NCBI GenBank assembly: GCA_019117125.1
Contig: DXAL01000035.1
Coordinates: 52,618-116,617, forward strand
From: Candidatus Mediterraneibacter merdipullorum
Lineage (GTDB): Bacteria > Bacillota > Clostridia > Lachnospirales > Lachnospiraceae
DNA length: 64,000 bases
Direction: 5' to 3'
Shown: in pieces, positions 1 to 8,326 of the stretch
Position numbering within the stretch: the stretch's first letter is position 1
Layout: the number at the start of each line of letters is the position of its first letter
The notes under the pieces: model-generated
Databases searched by the model: none
What the model was told of the DNA's origin: nothing
Seen by the model: only the letters and a program-made list of their open reading frames with translations
Program-made: the position numbers and the translations under genes

Positions 1-2952
1 CTCGAACCCGAACGTGCTGTTGATGGTCGAGAAGTCTGGGATATCGAGAGAGAGCGCTCCCATGGAGCTGTACACGTCCGAATCCAGGGAATAAATCACA
101 TCCATGTAGGAGCTTAAGTTCGGCAGCATGGTCAGGGCGTCGTACCCGGACAGATTCCGGCGGTCGCTCATCGTCTCGAACCGCTTCTGTTCTCCCGCAA
201 TATACGGGAGCAGCGTAACCGGGAGCGCCGCATCCTCATAATGTTCCTGAGGATTCTCCACACAGAGGAATCCCGTCACTTCATTATTCTTCTTCACAGG
301 GCATACGGTAAAATGCCACTTCCCGCTCTCCTGGCTCTGCGCCGCCACAAGGGAGGAGCTCTCCATCCGGATTGGTTTCTTCTCTTCCAGACAGGTCAGA
401 AGAAGCGGAATCTGGCTAATCTGGACGCCGGACATCACATACCGGATGCTCTGCCTTCCCCATTCCGTCCATTCGTGCTGCATTGTCACAGTCTGCCGGT
501 CATCCGAGAGCGCCAGCATATAGACCCGCGCCGCCCGATAGTATACGCCGATGCACTTGAGCGCGCTCATGATGGACGCCTCCAGGGAGCCGGACCTCAG
601 CATATCCGTCACGCAGCGGAACGCCACTTTCTGTTCCTCGCGGGTGAGCGCCCGGTCGGTCTCATTCTCCGGCACAGCCGCGCCCGGGGACGCCTCTTCG
701 CTGCGCAGTCCCGCCCACGCCCAGTCCTCGTCTTCCCCCGGGAAGGCGACCGTATCCATCGCAGAATTCTTCCACTTCTCACACAGGTAGCCTGCCCGGA
801 ACATCAGCGTCTCCAGGTCCGCCGAGCCGCAGGGCGCCAGCACGGTGCCGGCAACGAAGCGGACTTTTTCCATCCACGGGGTGGATTCCATGGACACCCG
901 CGCATAGGCAAACGCATCTTCGATCTTCCGCTTGACCTCGTAGCGGGACTTTGCATCCGGGAAGAACACATACACCATATCCGGGCGGTAGCTCCCGACA
1001 ATGCAGTCGTTGCCAAGGGCGATGAACAGCGCTTCGGCAATGAACTTCCTGCTTTCCCCGGCAGTCCCGTTTTCCTCTCTTTCTTCTTCCAGCCCCACCA
1101 GCCGTATCAGGCTCAGGGCGCAGGAAGAGATGGCGCCGTTCTCCATCAGATACGCGGACAGTTTCTTCGCCGCAGGATAGGCGTACAGCCCGGTGCCCGG
1201 CTCCCGTTCCATCTCTCCGCCTGCCTCCTGCTCCCATTCGTGGCGCTTCTGGCAGTCGCTGAAGCAGGCAAACAGGTAGACCGCGTCCGTCGCCGGGTCC
1301 CGGGCGAGATTGACGCCGTACATGGTCCAGCGGATGTGCCCGCCTCCGTCCACGCGGCGGAACTCTCCCACCGCCCACAGTCTGCCCTTCTCATACGCAT
1401 CCAGCAGGTTGTCCCTGCTGAAATACTCCCGGAAATCCATACGTTCCGAATCACTGAAGAGACGGTCCGCCTGGTCTGCGATAATCTCCGTATAAGTCTT
1501 TCCCCAGGTCCATCCGGTCTGGTCCTTCCCTTCGCGCCAGACCTCATCGATATAATCCTCCGTGATGTTCGCCCGGAGCCGGATGATGAGATGACGCCGG
1601 AGAGTCTCCGGAAGGGGTCTGCGTGGAAAAATGCCCGGTCCGATGCCGGAGACGTCCGGGAGCTTTGACTGTATCCCGATGGCTTTCAGCGGCGCGCCGT
1701 CTGCGTCATACATCATCAGATAGGACATTGCCACCCAGCCGTACCATCTGCCGGACGGGTCCCGGAGAATGAAGTTTGCCGAATCCCCTTTCTTCCCGCC
1801 GAGCATCTCGGAAGCAAATTTCAGGAAATCCTCCGCCGAATCCGGATGGACGATGCCCTTCTCCAGAAATGCATCCGGAAAGCCTTCTATCACAGTAGCC
1901 GGACTGCACTGCTGTTCATCCACGTTGAATATATTATACGTACCGGCGCTTATATCTACCTCCCACAGTACGTGCGGAGTCTGCCGAAACGCCACCCGCA
2001 GCCTGTCGCTGCTCTCCAGGAGCTTCCGCTCCGCCAGTATCACATTGGACACATCGGTGGAAATCTCCAGCAGGACCGGCGCAGAGCTTGCCGGATAGGA
2101 GACCCGCGCCACACGCGCATTCCTCCAGACCCAGTCTTTCCCGTTCCCGGATATCCGGTGGATATGGCTGGATATCCCGTCTTTCTTTACGCTGTCTATT
2201 AAAAACTGCCTGTAGTCCGCCACATAATCCGGATGGATGCCGATATCCTCCAGGTCCCGGGGCAGTTCCCACGCGTCCCTGGGCAGTCCCAGCATCCGGT
2301 AAAATCCGTGGCTGGCATACAGCAGACGGATTGCATCGCCTGCTTCCACCAGCGCCACTCCCACATCCAGACATTCCAGGAGTGTGTTCATGGGGATGGC
2401 ATTGGACGGCTTCTGCCGCTCCGCCTCTGCGTGCGCCTGTGCTTCCGCCTCGTTCGTCAGCACGCAGACCTCTCCGGGTCCGTTGGTTTTCGCGGCATAC
2501 AGAGCCGCTGCGCTCCTGCCGAAGACAGCGTCAAAAGTGAGCTCCTTTCCTTTTCCCATATACGCGCCCACGCACGCGCTCACTCTGAGGGCCGGGTCCT
2601 CTCTCGCCTCAAAGCAGAGGCTGTCCCGCACCTGCTCCGCCTTCTTTTCCAGCTGCCCTTTTCCGGCGTCCCAGGAAGCGAATATGAGATATTCATCCCT
2701 CCCGATGCAGCTTACGATGTCCGAAGCGTAGAACAGGGAGGAGAGTATCTGCCCTGCCTTCTTCCTGACGTCCTCCTCCGCTTCTCTTCCCAGCTTTTCC
2801 CGGATTTCCGGCGTGTTGTCGATATCCGCCATAAAGACGGCGCAGACGGAATCATCCTCCATCTCACGGAGTCTGTTCCCGATGTATTCCTGTGCCTCTG
2901 TCCCGCTGAGTATCTCTGTCCGTCCTTTGTTCGGAAGCTGCCTGCTCTTCAT
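1..2952 (-). CDS. Multi-domain GGDEF/PAS/GAF signalling protein, 3' end outside window
   Basis: An uninterrupted reading frame of 984 codons starts at the ATG at 2952, behind a GGAGGG ribosome site, and runs off the left edge without a stop. Approximate domains: residues 15-165 a GGDEF-type domain with the metal-binding stretch MADID and the signature changed to GRDEY (84-88); 185-430 two PAS-like sensor segments; about 440-580 a further PAS-like segment; 590-735 a very degenerate GGDEF-like segment with no recognisable signature; 765-930 a GAF-like segment; from about 940 a fresh GGDEF start (YDALTMLPN) that continues outside. No membrane segment is visible, so a cytosolic sensor is likely. 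Family knowledge: GGDEF domains make or sense cyclic di-GMP. Inference: the last, truncated domain may be the active one. The order of the middle domains is uncertain by eye. Confidence 0.85.
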   Translation of the reverse strand, partial: MKSRQLPNKGRTEILSGTEAQEYIGNRLREMEDDSVCAVFMADIDNTPEIREKLGREAEEDVRKKAGQILSSLFYASDIVSCIGRDEYLIFASWDAGKGQLEKKAEQVRDSLCFEAREDPALRVSACVGAYMGKGKELTFDAVFGRSAAALYAAKTNGPGEVCVLTNEAEAQAHAEAERQKPSNAIPMNTLLECLDVGVALVEAGDAIRLLYASHGFYRMLGLPRDAWELPRDLEDIGIHPDYVADYRQFLIDSVKKDGISSHIHRISGNGKDWVWRNARVARVSYPASSAPVLLEISTDVSNVILAERKLLESSDRLRVAFRQTPHVLWEVDISAGTYNIFNVDEQQCSPATVIEGFPDAFLEKGIVHPDSAEDFLKFASEMLGGKKGDSANFILRDPSGRWYGWVAMSYLMMYDADGAPLKAIGIQSKLPDVSGIGPGIFPRRPLPETLRRHLIIRLRANITEDYIDEVWREGKDQTGWTWGKTYTEIIADQADRLFSDSERMDFREYFSRDNLLDAYEKGRLWAVGEFRRVDGGGHIRWTMYGVNLARDPATDAVYLFACFSDCQKRHEWEQEAGGEMEREPGTGLYAYPAAKKLSAYLMENGAISSCALSLIRLVGLEEEREENGTAGESRKFIAEALFIALGNDCIVGSYRPDMVYVFFPDAKSRYEVKRKIEDAFAYARVSMESTPWMEKVRFVAGTVLAPCGSADLETLMFRAGYLCEKWKNSAMDTVAFPGEDEDWAWAGLRSEEASPGAAVPENETDRALTREEQKVAFRCVTDMLRSGSLEASIMSALKCIGVYYRAARVYMLALSDDRQTVTMQHEWTEWGRQSIRYVMSGVQISQIPLLLTCLEEKKPIRMESSSLVAAQSQESGKWHFTVCPVKKNNEVTGFLCVENPQEHYEDAALPVTLLPYIAGEQKRFETMSDRRNLSGYDALTMLPNLSSYMDVIYSLDSDVYSSMGALSLDIPDFSTINSTFGFE

Positions 2953-3090
2953 CCTGTCTGTCTCCCTCCGGAATTTTCACTTATGTCCACACTTAAGTAC
3001 GGTATACACCTGTTTATTTGATTGTTCTATACATTTTTATCCCCCCCGGAAAAAATTTTCTATCCTGCACACCTGGAAGTGATTCTGTGG

Positions 3091-3163
3091 TATAATTAGC
3101 GTCAGTGTGCAAGAGGACGATACGGTTGTACACTGACGCTACCGTCAGCAAAAGCTGACCGCA
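3091..3163 (+). promoter_or_regulatory. Extended -10 promoter and two-hairpin leader before the DUF5721 gene
   Basis: TATAAT at 3091-3096 is preceded by TGG, an extended -10 element with no good -35 box. Directly after it lies a perfect 12-base inverted repeat, 3097-3108 against 3130-3141 (TAGCGTCAGTGT), with a 21-base loop. A second hairpin follows, GTCAGC/GCTGAC at 3144-3159. The ribosome site GGAGGA lies at 3176-3181. The stems could act on transcript stability or translation; no known riboswitch was recognised. Confidence 0.5.
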
Positions 3164-3183
3164 AAAAGATACATGGAGGACTC

Positions 3184-3672
3184 ATGATCGCACTGAACCT
3201 GACAGAAATCAAAAACATCACGTCACACCTTTTCCTGAAAGACACCTTCGACGCCTTCCGCTTTATCGAGGGCGAGGTCGTGACATTTAATACATTCCGG
3301 ATAGACGGCTATATCCAGAAGGACTTTTTTGACTCGGACGCCGCGCTGCCGGAATACTCCTGCTGGAAAGATATCCGGGAATACTGCTTCTCCCTGGTCC
3401 GGGGAAAGCGCACGCCGGTGAGCTTCCGGTTCATCTTCCGCCTGTCCGCGGAAAACACCGCCCGGCTCATCGCCCGGGAAGCCCCCTCCATCCGCCCTGA
3501 GGACGTCCAGGGGCTGTACCTGAACCTGCGCTATGACAGTTCCGGACTGACCTGCGTGACCGGGACATCCTTCCGGACCTTCATCCCGGACAAATCTCTG
3601 GAACACGTCTGGGACGAAATGGTACAGAAGTTCTTCCGGCAGCACGGCATCCTGTTCGAGCAGGCTGTATAG
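3184..3672 (+). CDS. DUF5721 family protein
   Basis: A 162-residue soluble protein that resembles the DUF5721 family of Clostridia: the N-terminus has the typical pattern of a short helix followed by FNTFRIDGYIQKDFF. There is no signal peptide or membrane segment. The function is unknown; the family is found mainly in Lachnospiraceae, often as a lone gene, as here. It has its own promoter and hairpin leader and ends at a symmetrical terminator. The start is supported by the ribosome site ending three bases before the ATG and by the hairpin leader stopping upstream of it. The assignment rests on recalled family similarity, not on a search. Confidence 0.65.
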   Translation: MIALNLTEIKNITSHLFLKDTFDAFRFIEGEVVTFNTFRIDGYIQKDFFDSDAALPEYSCWKDIREYCFSLVRGKRTPVSFRFIFRLSAENTARLIAREAPSIRPEDVQGLYLNLRYDSSGLTCVTGTSFRTFIPDKSLEHVWDEMVQKFFRQHGILFEQAV

Positions 3673-3742
3673 ATGCCGCTGCCCCTCAGATGCCGGTTCA
3701 TGCAGGCACAGTGACCGCCCGTCCGGCGCACTCACGCAAAAA

Positions 3743-3780
3743 AAAGATGCATCTGCAATGGTTTCTGCAGATGCATCTTT
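3743..3780. terminator. Bidirectional intrinsic terminator
   Basis: A perfect 15-base inverted repeat, AAAGATGCATCTGCA at 3743-3757 and its complement at 3766-3780, with an 8-base loop. The stem ends in A or T runs on both strands, so it can terminate the DUF5721 gene on the plus strand. Confidence 0.8.
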
Positions 3781-3783
3781 CTA

Positions 3784-3976
3784 GGATGCCAGGGTCAAAA
3801 GGTCTAAGCCCACATGAGCTTGCTCATAAGTGGGTGAAAGACCTTGGGACCCGCCCCACTATGAGCATAAAAGTGGGATATATATCCCACGATATGCGAA
3901 TATTGGGGCGGATTATGGGAGTGCGGAGCACGGAACAATCCGCAGGCATCGCAATTAAGGGGCTTTTGACACCCTA
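3784..3976. repeat. Nested-palindrome intergenic element
   Basis: About 190 non-coding bases built almost wholly of nested inverted repeats. The ends are AGGGTCAAAAG (3791-3801) against CTTTTGACACCCT (3963-3975). Inside are AAGGTCT/AGACCTT (3799-3805 and 3839-3845), GCCCAC...GTGGG around a TGAGC/GCTCA stem (3808-3834), CCGCCCC/GGGGCGG (3851-3857 and 3905-3911) and the perfect palindrome GTGGGATATATATCCCAC (3873-3890). It abuts the stop codon of the DHHW gene. This architecture suits a miniature inverted-repeat element or a structured RNA; no other copy was seen in this window. Confidence 0.6.
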
Positions 3977-3982
3977 ATCTTT

Positions 3983-5278
3983 TTATCCTTCCGCTGCAGC
4001 TCCATCTTCCGCTGCATCGTCTTCTGCCGCGCCTTCCTCTACCGCGCCTTCTTCTGCGGCGCCTTCTTCCGCCGGCGATTCGCCGCCGTTTCCTTCCACC
4101 GCCAGCACGTCTGCCAGGGAATTATCTGTAACAAAGGTATTCACATTGTACAGGAACAGGATGTCCGTAATCGCGTAATTCTGTATCAGGCTGTCCACAT
4201 TGTCGTAGAAATACCGCGCGTCCACCATGATGATGTTCTGGTAGTAAGGCAGGAGGAACTGCATGAAGCAGTTGGCGTAGGAATCCTTGAACACCAGGAG
4301 GTTCCTCCGCTCCGGCTGGGTCGTCGCGATGTCCACTCTCGCGTGGTTGCCCCCGAAGAAAACCGTATACTTGTCTTTCTCATTGAGACATTCGCTCTTG
4401 TAGATGGACGTGGATTTCTCATTGGATTCCACATAGGTGACCACATACTCGGGCTCCAGGTTCGCCGCCTCATAAATCTGGACCAGGTCCTCTGAGCCGT
4501 GGTATCCGCTCTTGGACGCCAGGGTCCCCTGGAAATCGCTTGCCACGGTGTGGATGTTGTAATCCGTCTCCACGTTCTGGATGCCCATGGCTTCCGCCAC
4601 CGTACCGAACGCGTAGTACGCGCCCAGGCTCGTCCAGTGGTGGTCGGTCCTGTAGTAGATTTCCTCATCCGCATGCTCTCTGAGCGCATCGTCCACGCTG
4701 ATGTCGCGCACCGACGAGCCCAGCATCCCCCGGATACGTCCCAGGTCCTCCTCCTGGTCCCGCACCGGCGCCTGCGCCGGCAGCCTGTTGGACAGGATAT
4801 TGTATGCATTGGGAACGAAGCACGTATAGGTCGGGATGTCGGGATACCGCTCGGCAAGAGCCGCTATCTGGGCTGTATTCCTCTCGATGCTCTCCCAGTC
4901 CGGCTCATCCGGCTTCTCGATGAGATAGCCGTCTTTCCCGAGATACACGCCGTTGGACTCTTTCTTTCCAAGCAGCATGTCCTGGTACAGCTTCAGCGTA
5001 ATCCACTGGTTCCTTGCAACGAACTGGTCGGACACATAGCTCTCATAATCCGTCATATAATCTCCGTTCATGAGAGACTCCCAGGTCAGCTTCGGCCGCT
5101 GGGTGAGCATCCGGTTCTCCTCGTCCGAAAATTCCTGGTCTCTTTTTATGAAATTGGCAAGGACGAGGAGCACCAGCAGCACGCCGAACACTTTCAGCAT
5201 CCGGATGTAAAAACTGCGCTGGAGCTTCTTTCCGCCTCTTCTTTTTCTATTTCTGTTCTCACGTTCTCTTAACGCCAT
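3983..5278 (-). CDS. DHHW family protein of a surface O-acetylation operon
   Basis: A 431-residue protein with one N-terminal membrane anchor (about residues 29-45) after a basic cytoplasmic tail, then an extracellular SGNH/AlgX-like domain with the family motif RTDHHWTSLGAYYAF near residue 210. Family knowledge: DHHW and AlgX-like proteins work with MBOAT acyltransferases in acetylating exported polysaccharide or teichoic polymers, and the MBOAT gene lies 12 bases upstream. The C-terminal 30 residues are a low-complexity Glu/Ala/Asp/Gly tail (repeats of EEGAAEEG) encoded by a minisatellite, probably variable in length and not part of the fold. The start has an AGGGG ribosome site. It is the last gene of the operon. 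Confidence 0.8.
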   Translation of the reverse strand: MALRERENRNRKRRGGKKLQRSFYIRMLKVFGVLLVLLVLANFIKRDQEFSDEENRMLTQRPKLTWESLMNGDYMTDYESYVSDQFVARNQWITLKLYQDMLLGKKESNGVYLGKDGYLIEKPDEPDWESIERNTAQIAALAERYPDIPTYTCFVPNAYNILSNRLPAQAPVRDQEEDLGRIRGMLGSSVRDISVDDALREHADEEIYYRTDHHWTSLGAYYAFGTVAEAMGIQNVETDYNIHTVASDFQGTLASKSGYHGSEDLVQIYEAANLEPEYVVTYVESNEKSTSIYKSECLNEKDKYTVFFGGNHARVDIATTQPERRNLLVFKDSYANCFMQFLLPYYQNIIMVDARYFYDNVDSLIQNYAITDILFLYNVNTFVTDNSLADVLAVEGNGGESPAEEGAAEEGAVEEGAAEDDAAEDGAAAEG

Positions 5279-5290
5279 CTTTTCTGACCC

Positions 5291-6709
5291 CTAAAATCTG
5301 AAATACAGGAACGGATTGTAAGTCGCGTTCACAAGGTATGCGAGCGACAGCACGAAAATCGCCACATACACGCCCATTGCCACCGCTGTGTGTCCTTTTC
5401 CCCTGCGCCCGCCGAATACGGTCCTGCTGAACAGCCGGTAGGTAAACGGCACCGAACAGATGGCTGCGATGACAAAGAGCAGCGCGTAGTTATACAGGTA
5501 GTAGATGCCCGCCGCATCCGCGAACCCGTTCGCGCCGATGCCGAACATCGCGCCGATATAGGAAAGGGCGTCTCCCATGCCCGGCGAGAAGAAGAGCACC
5601 CAGCCTATCAGGACGAACAGCATCGTATAGATATGCTTTACGGCGGAGGGCAGCTTTTCCAGCACGCGGTTCAGCACATACTTCTCCAGGAGCAGGAGCA
5701 CGCCGTAGTACAGCCCCCAGAAGATGAAGTTCCATGCAGCCCCATGCCAGAATCCGGTCAGGAACCACACGATAAAGATATTGCGAATTGCCTTGAGCGT
5801 GCCGCCCCGGTTTCCCCCGAGCGGGATGTATACATATTCCCGGAACCAGGTCCCCAGCGAAATGTGCCAGCGGCGCCAGAATTCCGTGATGCTTTTTGAG
5901 ATATACGGGTAGTCGAAGTTCTTCATGAACTCGAATCCGAACATCTTGCCCAGACCAATCGCCATGTCCGAGTATCCGCTGAAGTCGAAATAAATCTGGA
6001 ACGCATACGCGATGCAGCCGACCCACGCGGAAAGCACCGACATCTGCCCGTCCGGGAGCGCGGCGATGGCGTCATATGCCATGCCGATATTGTTTGCAAG
6101 AAGGACCTTCTTGCCCAGACCTCTTAAGAACCATGCGATGCCGTTCCCGAATCCGGACGGCGTAATCTTCCGTCTGTCAAGCTGCGTCTCGATGTCCGCA
6201 TAGCGCACGATGGGGCCTGCAATCAGCTGCGGGAACATGGTGATGTATGTTCCGAAATTGATCAGGTTCTTCTGGACCTTCACATTGTCCTTGTACACAT
6301 CGATGATGTAGGACAGTGTCTGGAAGGTATAGAACGAGATGCCTACCGGGAGCGCCAGTTCCTTGTACGGGATGTCAATGGGGAGGATATGGTTGATATT
6401 CTCCATAAGGAATCCGTAATACTTGAAGAACATAAGGATGGCGAGGTTCACGCCCACCGTCAGCCAGAACACGAAACGCATCCGCCCGCTGTTCCGCTCT
6501 CTCCTGTGATAGTCTATCTCGATTCCGCTGATATAGTTATAGACGATGCTGAATACCATCAGCACGATATACACCGGTTCCCCCCATGCATAGAAGATAA
6601 GACTGCAGATAAGGAGCACCAGGTTTTTCCCCGGTTTCGGCATCACAAAGTACAGGAGCAATGTGATTGGAAGAAATACAAATATAAAAAATACACTGCT
6701 GAATATCAT
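5291..6709 (-). CDS. MBOAT family O-acyltransferase (DltB/AlgI-like)
   Basis: A 472-residue polytopic membrane protein of the DltB/AlgI class. It has about ten hydrophobic segments, the conserved opening IFSSVFFIFVFLPI, the central YADIETQ and SITEFWRRWHISL motifs and the catalytic-region pattern TGFWHGAAWNF, whose histidine is essential in characterised members. Such enzymes move acyl groups across the membrane onto secreted glycans or D-alanyl carriers. There are no dlt genes nearby; the partners here are an SGNH hydrolase, a DUF4358 protein and a DHHW protein, which points to acetylation of a surface polysaccharide rather than D-alanylation. The start follows an AGGGAGAAG ribosome site. 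Confidence 0.92.
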   Translation of the reverse strand: MIFSSVFFIFVFLPITLLLYFVMPKPGKNLVLLICSLIFYAWGEPVYIVLMVFSIVYNYISGIEIDYHRRERNSGRMRFVFWLTVGVNLAILMFFKYYGFLMENINHILPIDIPYKELALPVGISFYTFQTLSYIIDVYKDNVKVQKNLINFGTYITMFPQLIAGPIVRYADIETQLDRRKITPSGFGNGIAWFLRGLGKKVLLANNIGMAYDAIAALPDGQMSVLSAWVGCIAYAFQIYFDFSGYSDMAIGLGKMFGFEFMKNFDYPYISKSITEFWRRWHISLGTWFREYVYIPLGGNRGGTLKAIRNIFIVWFLTGFWHGAAWNFIFWGLYYGVLLLLEKYVLNRVLEKLPSAVKHIYTMLFVLIGWVLFFSPGMGDALSYIGAMFGIGANGFADAAGIYYLYNYALLFVIAAICSVPFTYRLFSRTVFGGRRGKGHTAVAMGVYVAIFVLSLAYLVNATYNPFLYFRF

Positions 6710-6736
6710 AAAATCTTCTCCCTGTCCCTTCTTCCT

Positions 6737-7234
6737 TTATAAACTGTCCAGAAATGCCTGGTCCGCCTCCTGTGCCTGTCCGTTCACGATGAACAGCACA
6801 TAGTTTCCCTGCACGTCAAGCACGTGGTCGTCCAGGAGCTTGCACTGCTCCGGACCGTATCCCTCAAAGCTCTGGAGCTGGGAATCCACCCTTGCCTGGG
6901 CTGCGCTTTCCACAGCAGACGCCTGGGACGCGTCTTTGAGCTTTACGATAAGTATCTCTTCTACTTTCATATTGGAATCCGACATATACATGACGACGCC
7001 GTCGTAATCATTGGCGTTGATTCCATAGATGCGCCTTACCGTGCGGTGGTCCGCCTCGGAAAGGTCCGTCATGTCCGCCGCGCCCGTCACCGCCGCCTTG
7101 ACGTCGTCTATCGGGGTATTGCTCATCTTGTCCCCTTTCATCAGGGTCACGATAAAAAATATCAGAAACAGGATGAGTATGTATTTCACGATTCCTAATA
7201 CTTTCATCAGGTTCTCTGTCAGCCTGTCCATCAT
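6737..7234 (-). CDS. DUF4358 membrane-anchored protein
   Basis: A 165-residue protein with one N-terminal transmembrane helix (residues 14-31) and an external domain of about 130 residues typical of DUF4358. That family recurs in Clostridia beside MBOAT and SGNH/DHHW genes; its biochemical role is unknown. Its ATG overlaps the stop of the upstream SGNH gene (7231-7234), indicating translational coupling, and the MBOAT gene follows 27 bases downstream. An accessory or scaffold role in polymer acetylation is inferred from context only. Confidence 0.75.
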   Translation of the reverse strand: MMDRLTENLMKVLGIVKYILILFLIFFIVTLMKGDKMSNTPIDDVKAAVTGAADMTDLSEADHRTVRRIYGINANDYDGVVMYMSDSNMKVEEILIVKLKDASQASAVESAAQARVDSQLQSFEGYGPEQCKLLDDHVLDVQGNYVLFIVNGQAQEADQAFLDSL

Positions 7235-8085
7235 CCATCGACCTCCGCCAGCATATTCATCGCCCAGTACTGATAAAAATCCTTCTGGAAATGGATACCG
7301 TCCTGGTCATACAGGTCGCTGTGCTCCTCGTATACCTGGGTATTGTCGATAAAGTGATACCCCTTCTCCTCGCACCACGCCTTGAGCGCCTCATTGTACT
7401 CCGGTATCTCACGCCACTTCTCATTCTTCTCGAAAGCGCGTTCCTCCGCCGGGAAGATGGAATTGATATAGATTTCCGTATTCGGAAGGAGCGCTGTCAG
7501 CTGCTGCATGACTTCCTCGTACGCCGCCACATATTCCTCCGGCGTGTTCCACAGCCCGATGCCCTCGTCATTGAGCCCGGTGCACAGGAACAGATAGGAC
7601 GGATTGAGCGTCGCCATCTTCTCTTCGTGTTCTTCGATATTCAGGATGGTATACCCTGCTTCCGCGATGACGCGCTGACTGTCCAGGAATTCATAGAAGG
7701 TAAATCCCACGCTCCTGGAGTCCCCGAATATCAGGCAGTCGCTGAACTGCGCCCAGAGCGGTATCTCCCCCGCCTCGATTGCCTTTATCATGGACTGCTT
7801 CTGCACGGACTTGACATCCGCCTCCACAGTGGCGATATCCCTGCTCTCCAGTTCTTTAAGGTATTCGGTCCCGACACGGACCTCCTCCCTGTGCGGGTCC
7901 CAAAACGCCCGGACGAGCGTCACGATGCACAGGACCAGAATGAGCGCCCCCACGCAGAGGACAGGCAGCCTGTGCTTCCGGAACGAGCCTGCAATGCTCT
8001 CTTTTATCTGAACGAGACTGTTTTTCATCTCTCTGTAAAACCCCCAGTTTTTCATCTTTCGGCAGAATTCGACAGAATTAGCCAT
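7231..8085 (-). CDS. Membrane-anchored SGNH/GDSL hydrolase family protein
   Basis: A 284-residue protein with an N-terminal transmembrane helix (about 41-60) and an external SGNH-hydrolase domain. Block I reads IFGDSRSVG, the oxyanion-type motif is GLNDEGIG, and the C-terminal pair reads DQDGIHFQ. Enzymes of this fold transfer or remove acetyl esters; with the MBOAT neighbour it probably handles O-acetyl groups on an exported polymer. The first ATG (8085) has no good ribosome site and a TATTAT -10-like box lies only about ten bases upstream of it, so translation may start at 8028 (residue 20). It is the first gene of a four-gene operon and overlaps the next gene by 4 bases. Confidence 0.8.
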   Translation of the reverse strand: MANSVEFCRKMKNWGFYREMKNSLVQIKESIAGSFRKHRLPVLCVGALILVLCIVTLVRAFWDPHREEVRVGTEYLKELESRDIATVEADVKSVQKQSMIKAIEAGEIPLWAQFSDCLIFGDSRSVGFTFYEFLDSQRVIAEAGYTILNIEEHEEKMATLNPSYLFLCTGLNDEGIGLWNTPEEYVAAYEEVMQQLTALLPNTEIYINSIFPAEERAFEKNEKWREIPEYNEALKAWCEEKGYHFIDNTQVYEEHSDLYDQDGIHFQKDFYQYWAMNMLAEVDG

Positions 8086-8262
8086 ACTGAGATATAATAT
8101 CTGTATAATGTTACTTTTTTGTTAAGTTTTTATGTCATATTTATTAATTTCATCTGCCCGGACAGTAATCATTTCTCGTTTTCAGTATGGAAGAAGCGGT
8201 TTTCTTTTCGCGGGATGCCCGCTCGTGCAGGTCCGGCGTCCGCCCACCGGGCGCAGCCGCGC

Positions 8263-8305
8263 AAAAAACTCCACCCAGCCCGCACACCGGTGCGGTCACT
8301 GAGTG
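8263..8305 (-). terminator. Intrinsic terminator of htpG
   Basis: Downstream of the htpG stop on the minus strand a GC-rich hairpin (stem pairs CCAC/GTGG, CAG/CTG and CGCAC/GTGCG over 8271-8305) is followed by a T run at 8263-8268. Confidence 0.75.
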
Positions 8306-8326
8306 GATATTTCACACAATGTTTCT

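Noticed and set aside
241..1668. 475-codon open frame on the plus strand
   Set aside because: It lies opposite the GGDEF/PAS protein and shows no domain; open antisense frames are common in GC-rich DNA.
3690..3977. 95-codon open frame over the palindromic element
   Set aside because: The sequence is explained by nested inverted repeats; no ribosome site or conserved protein is seen.
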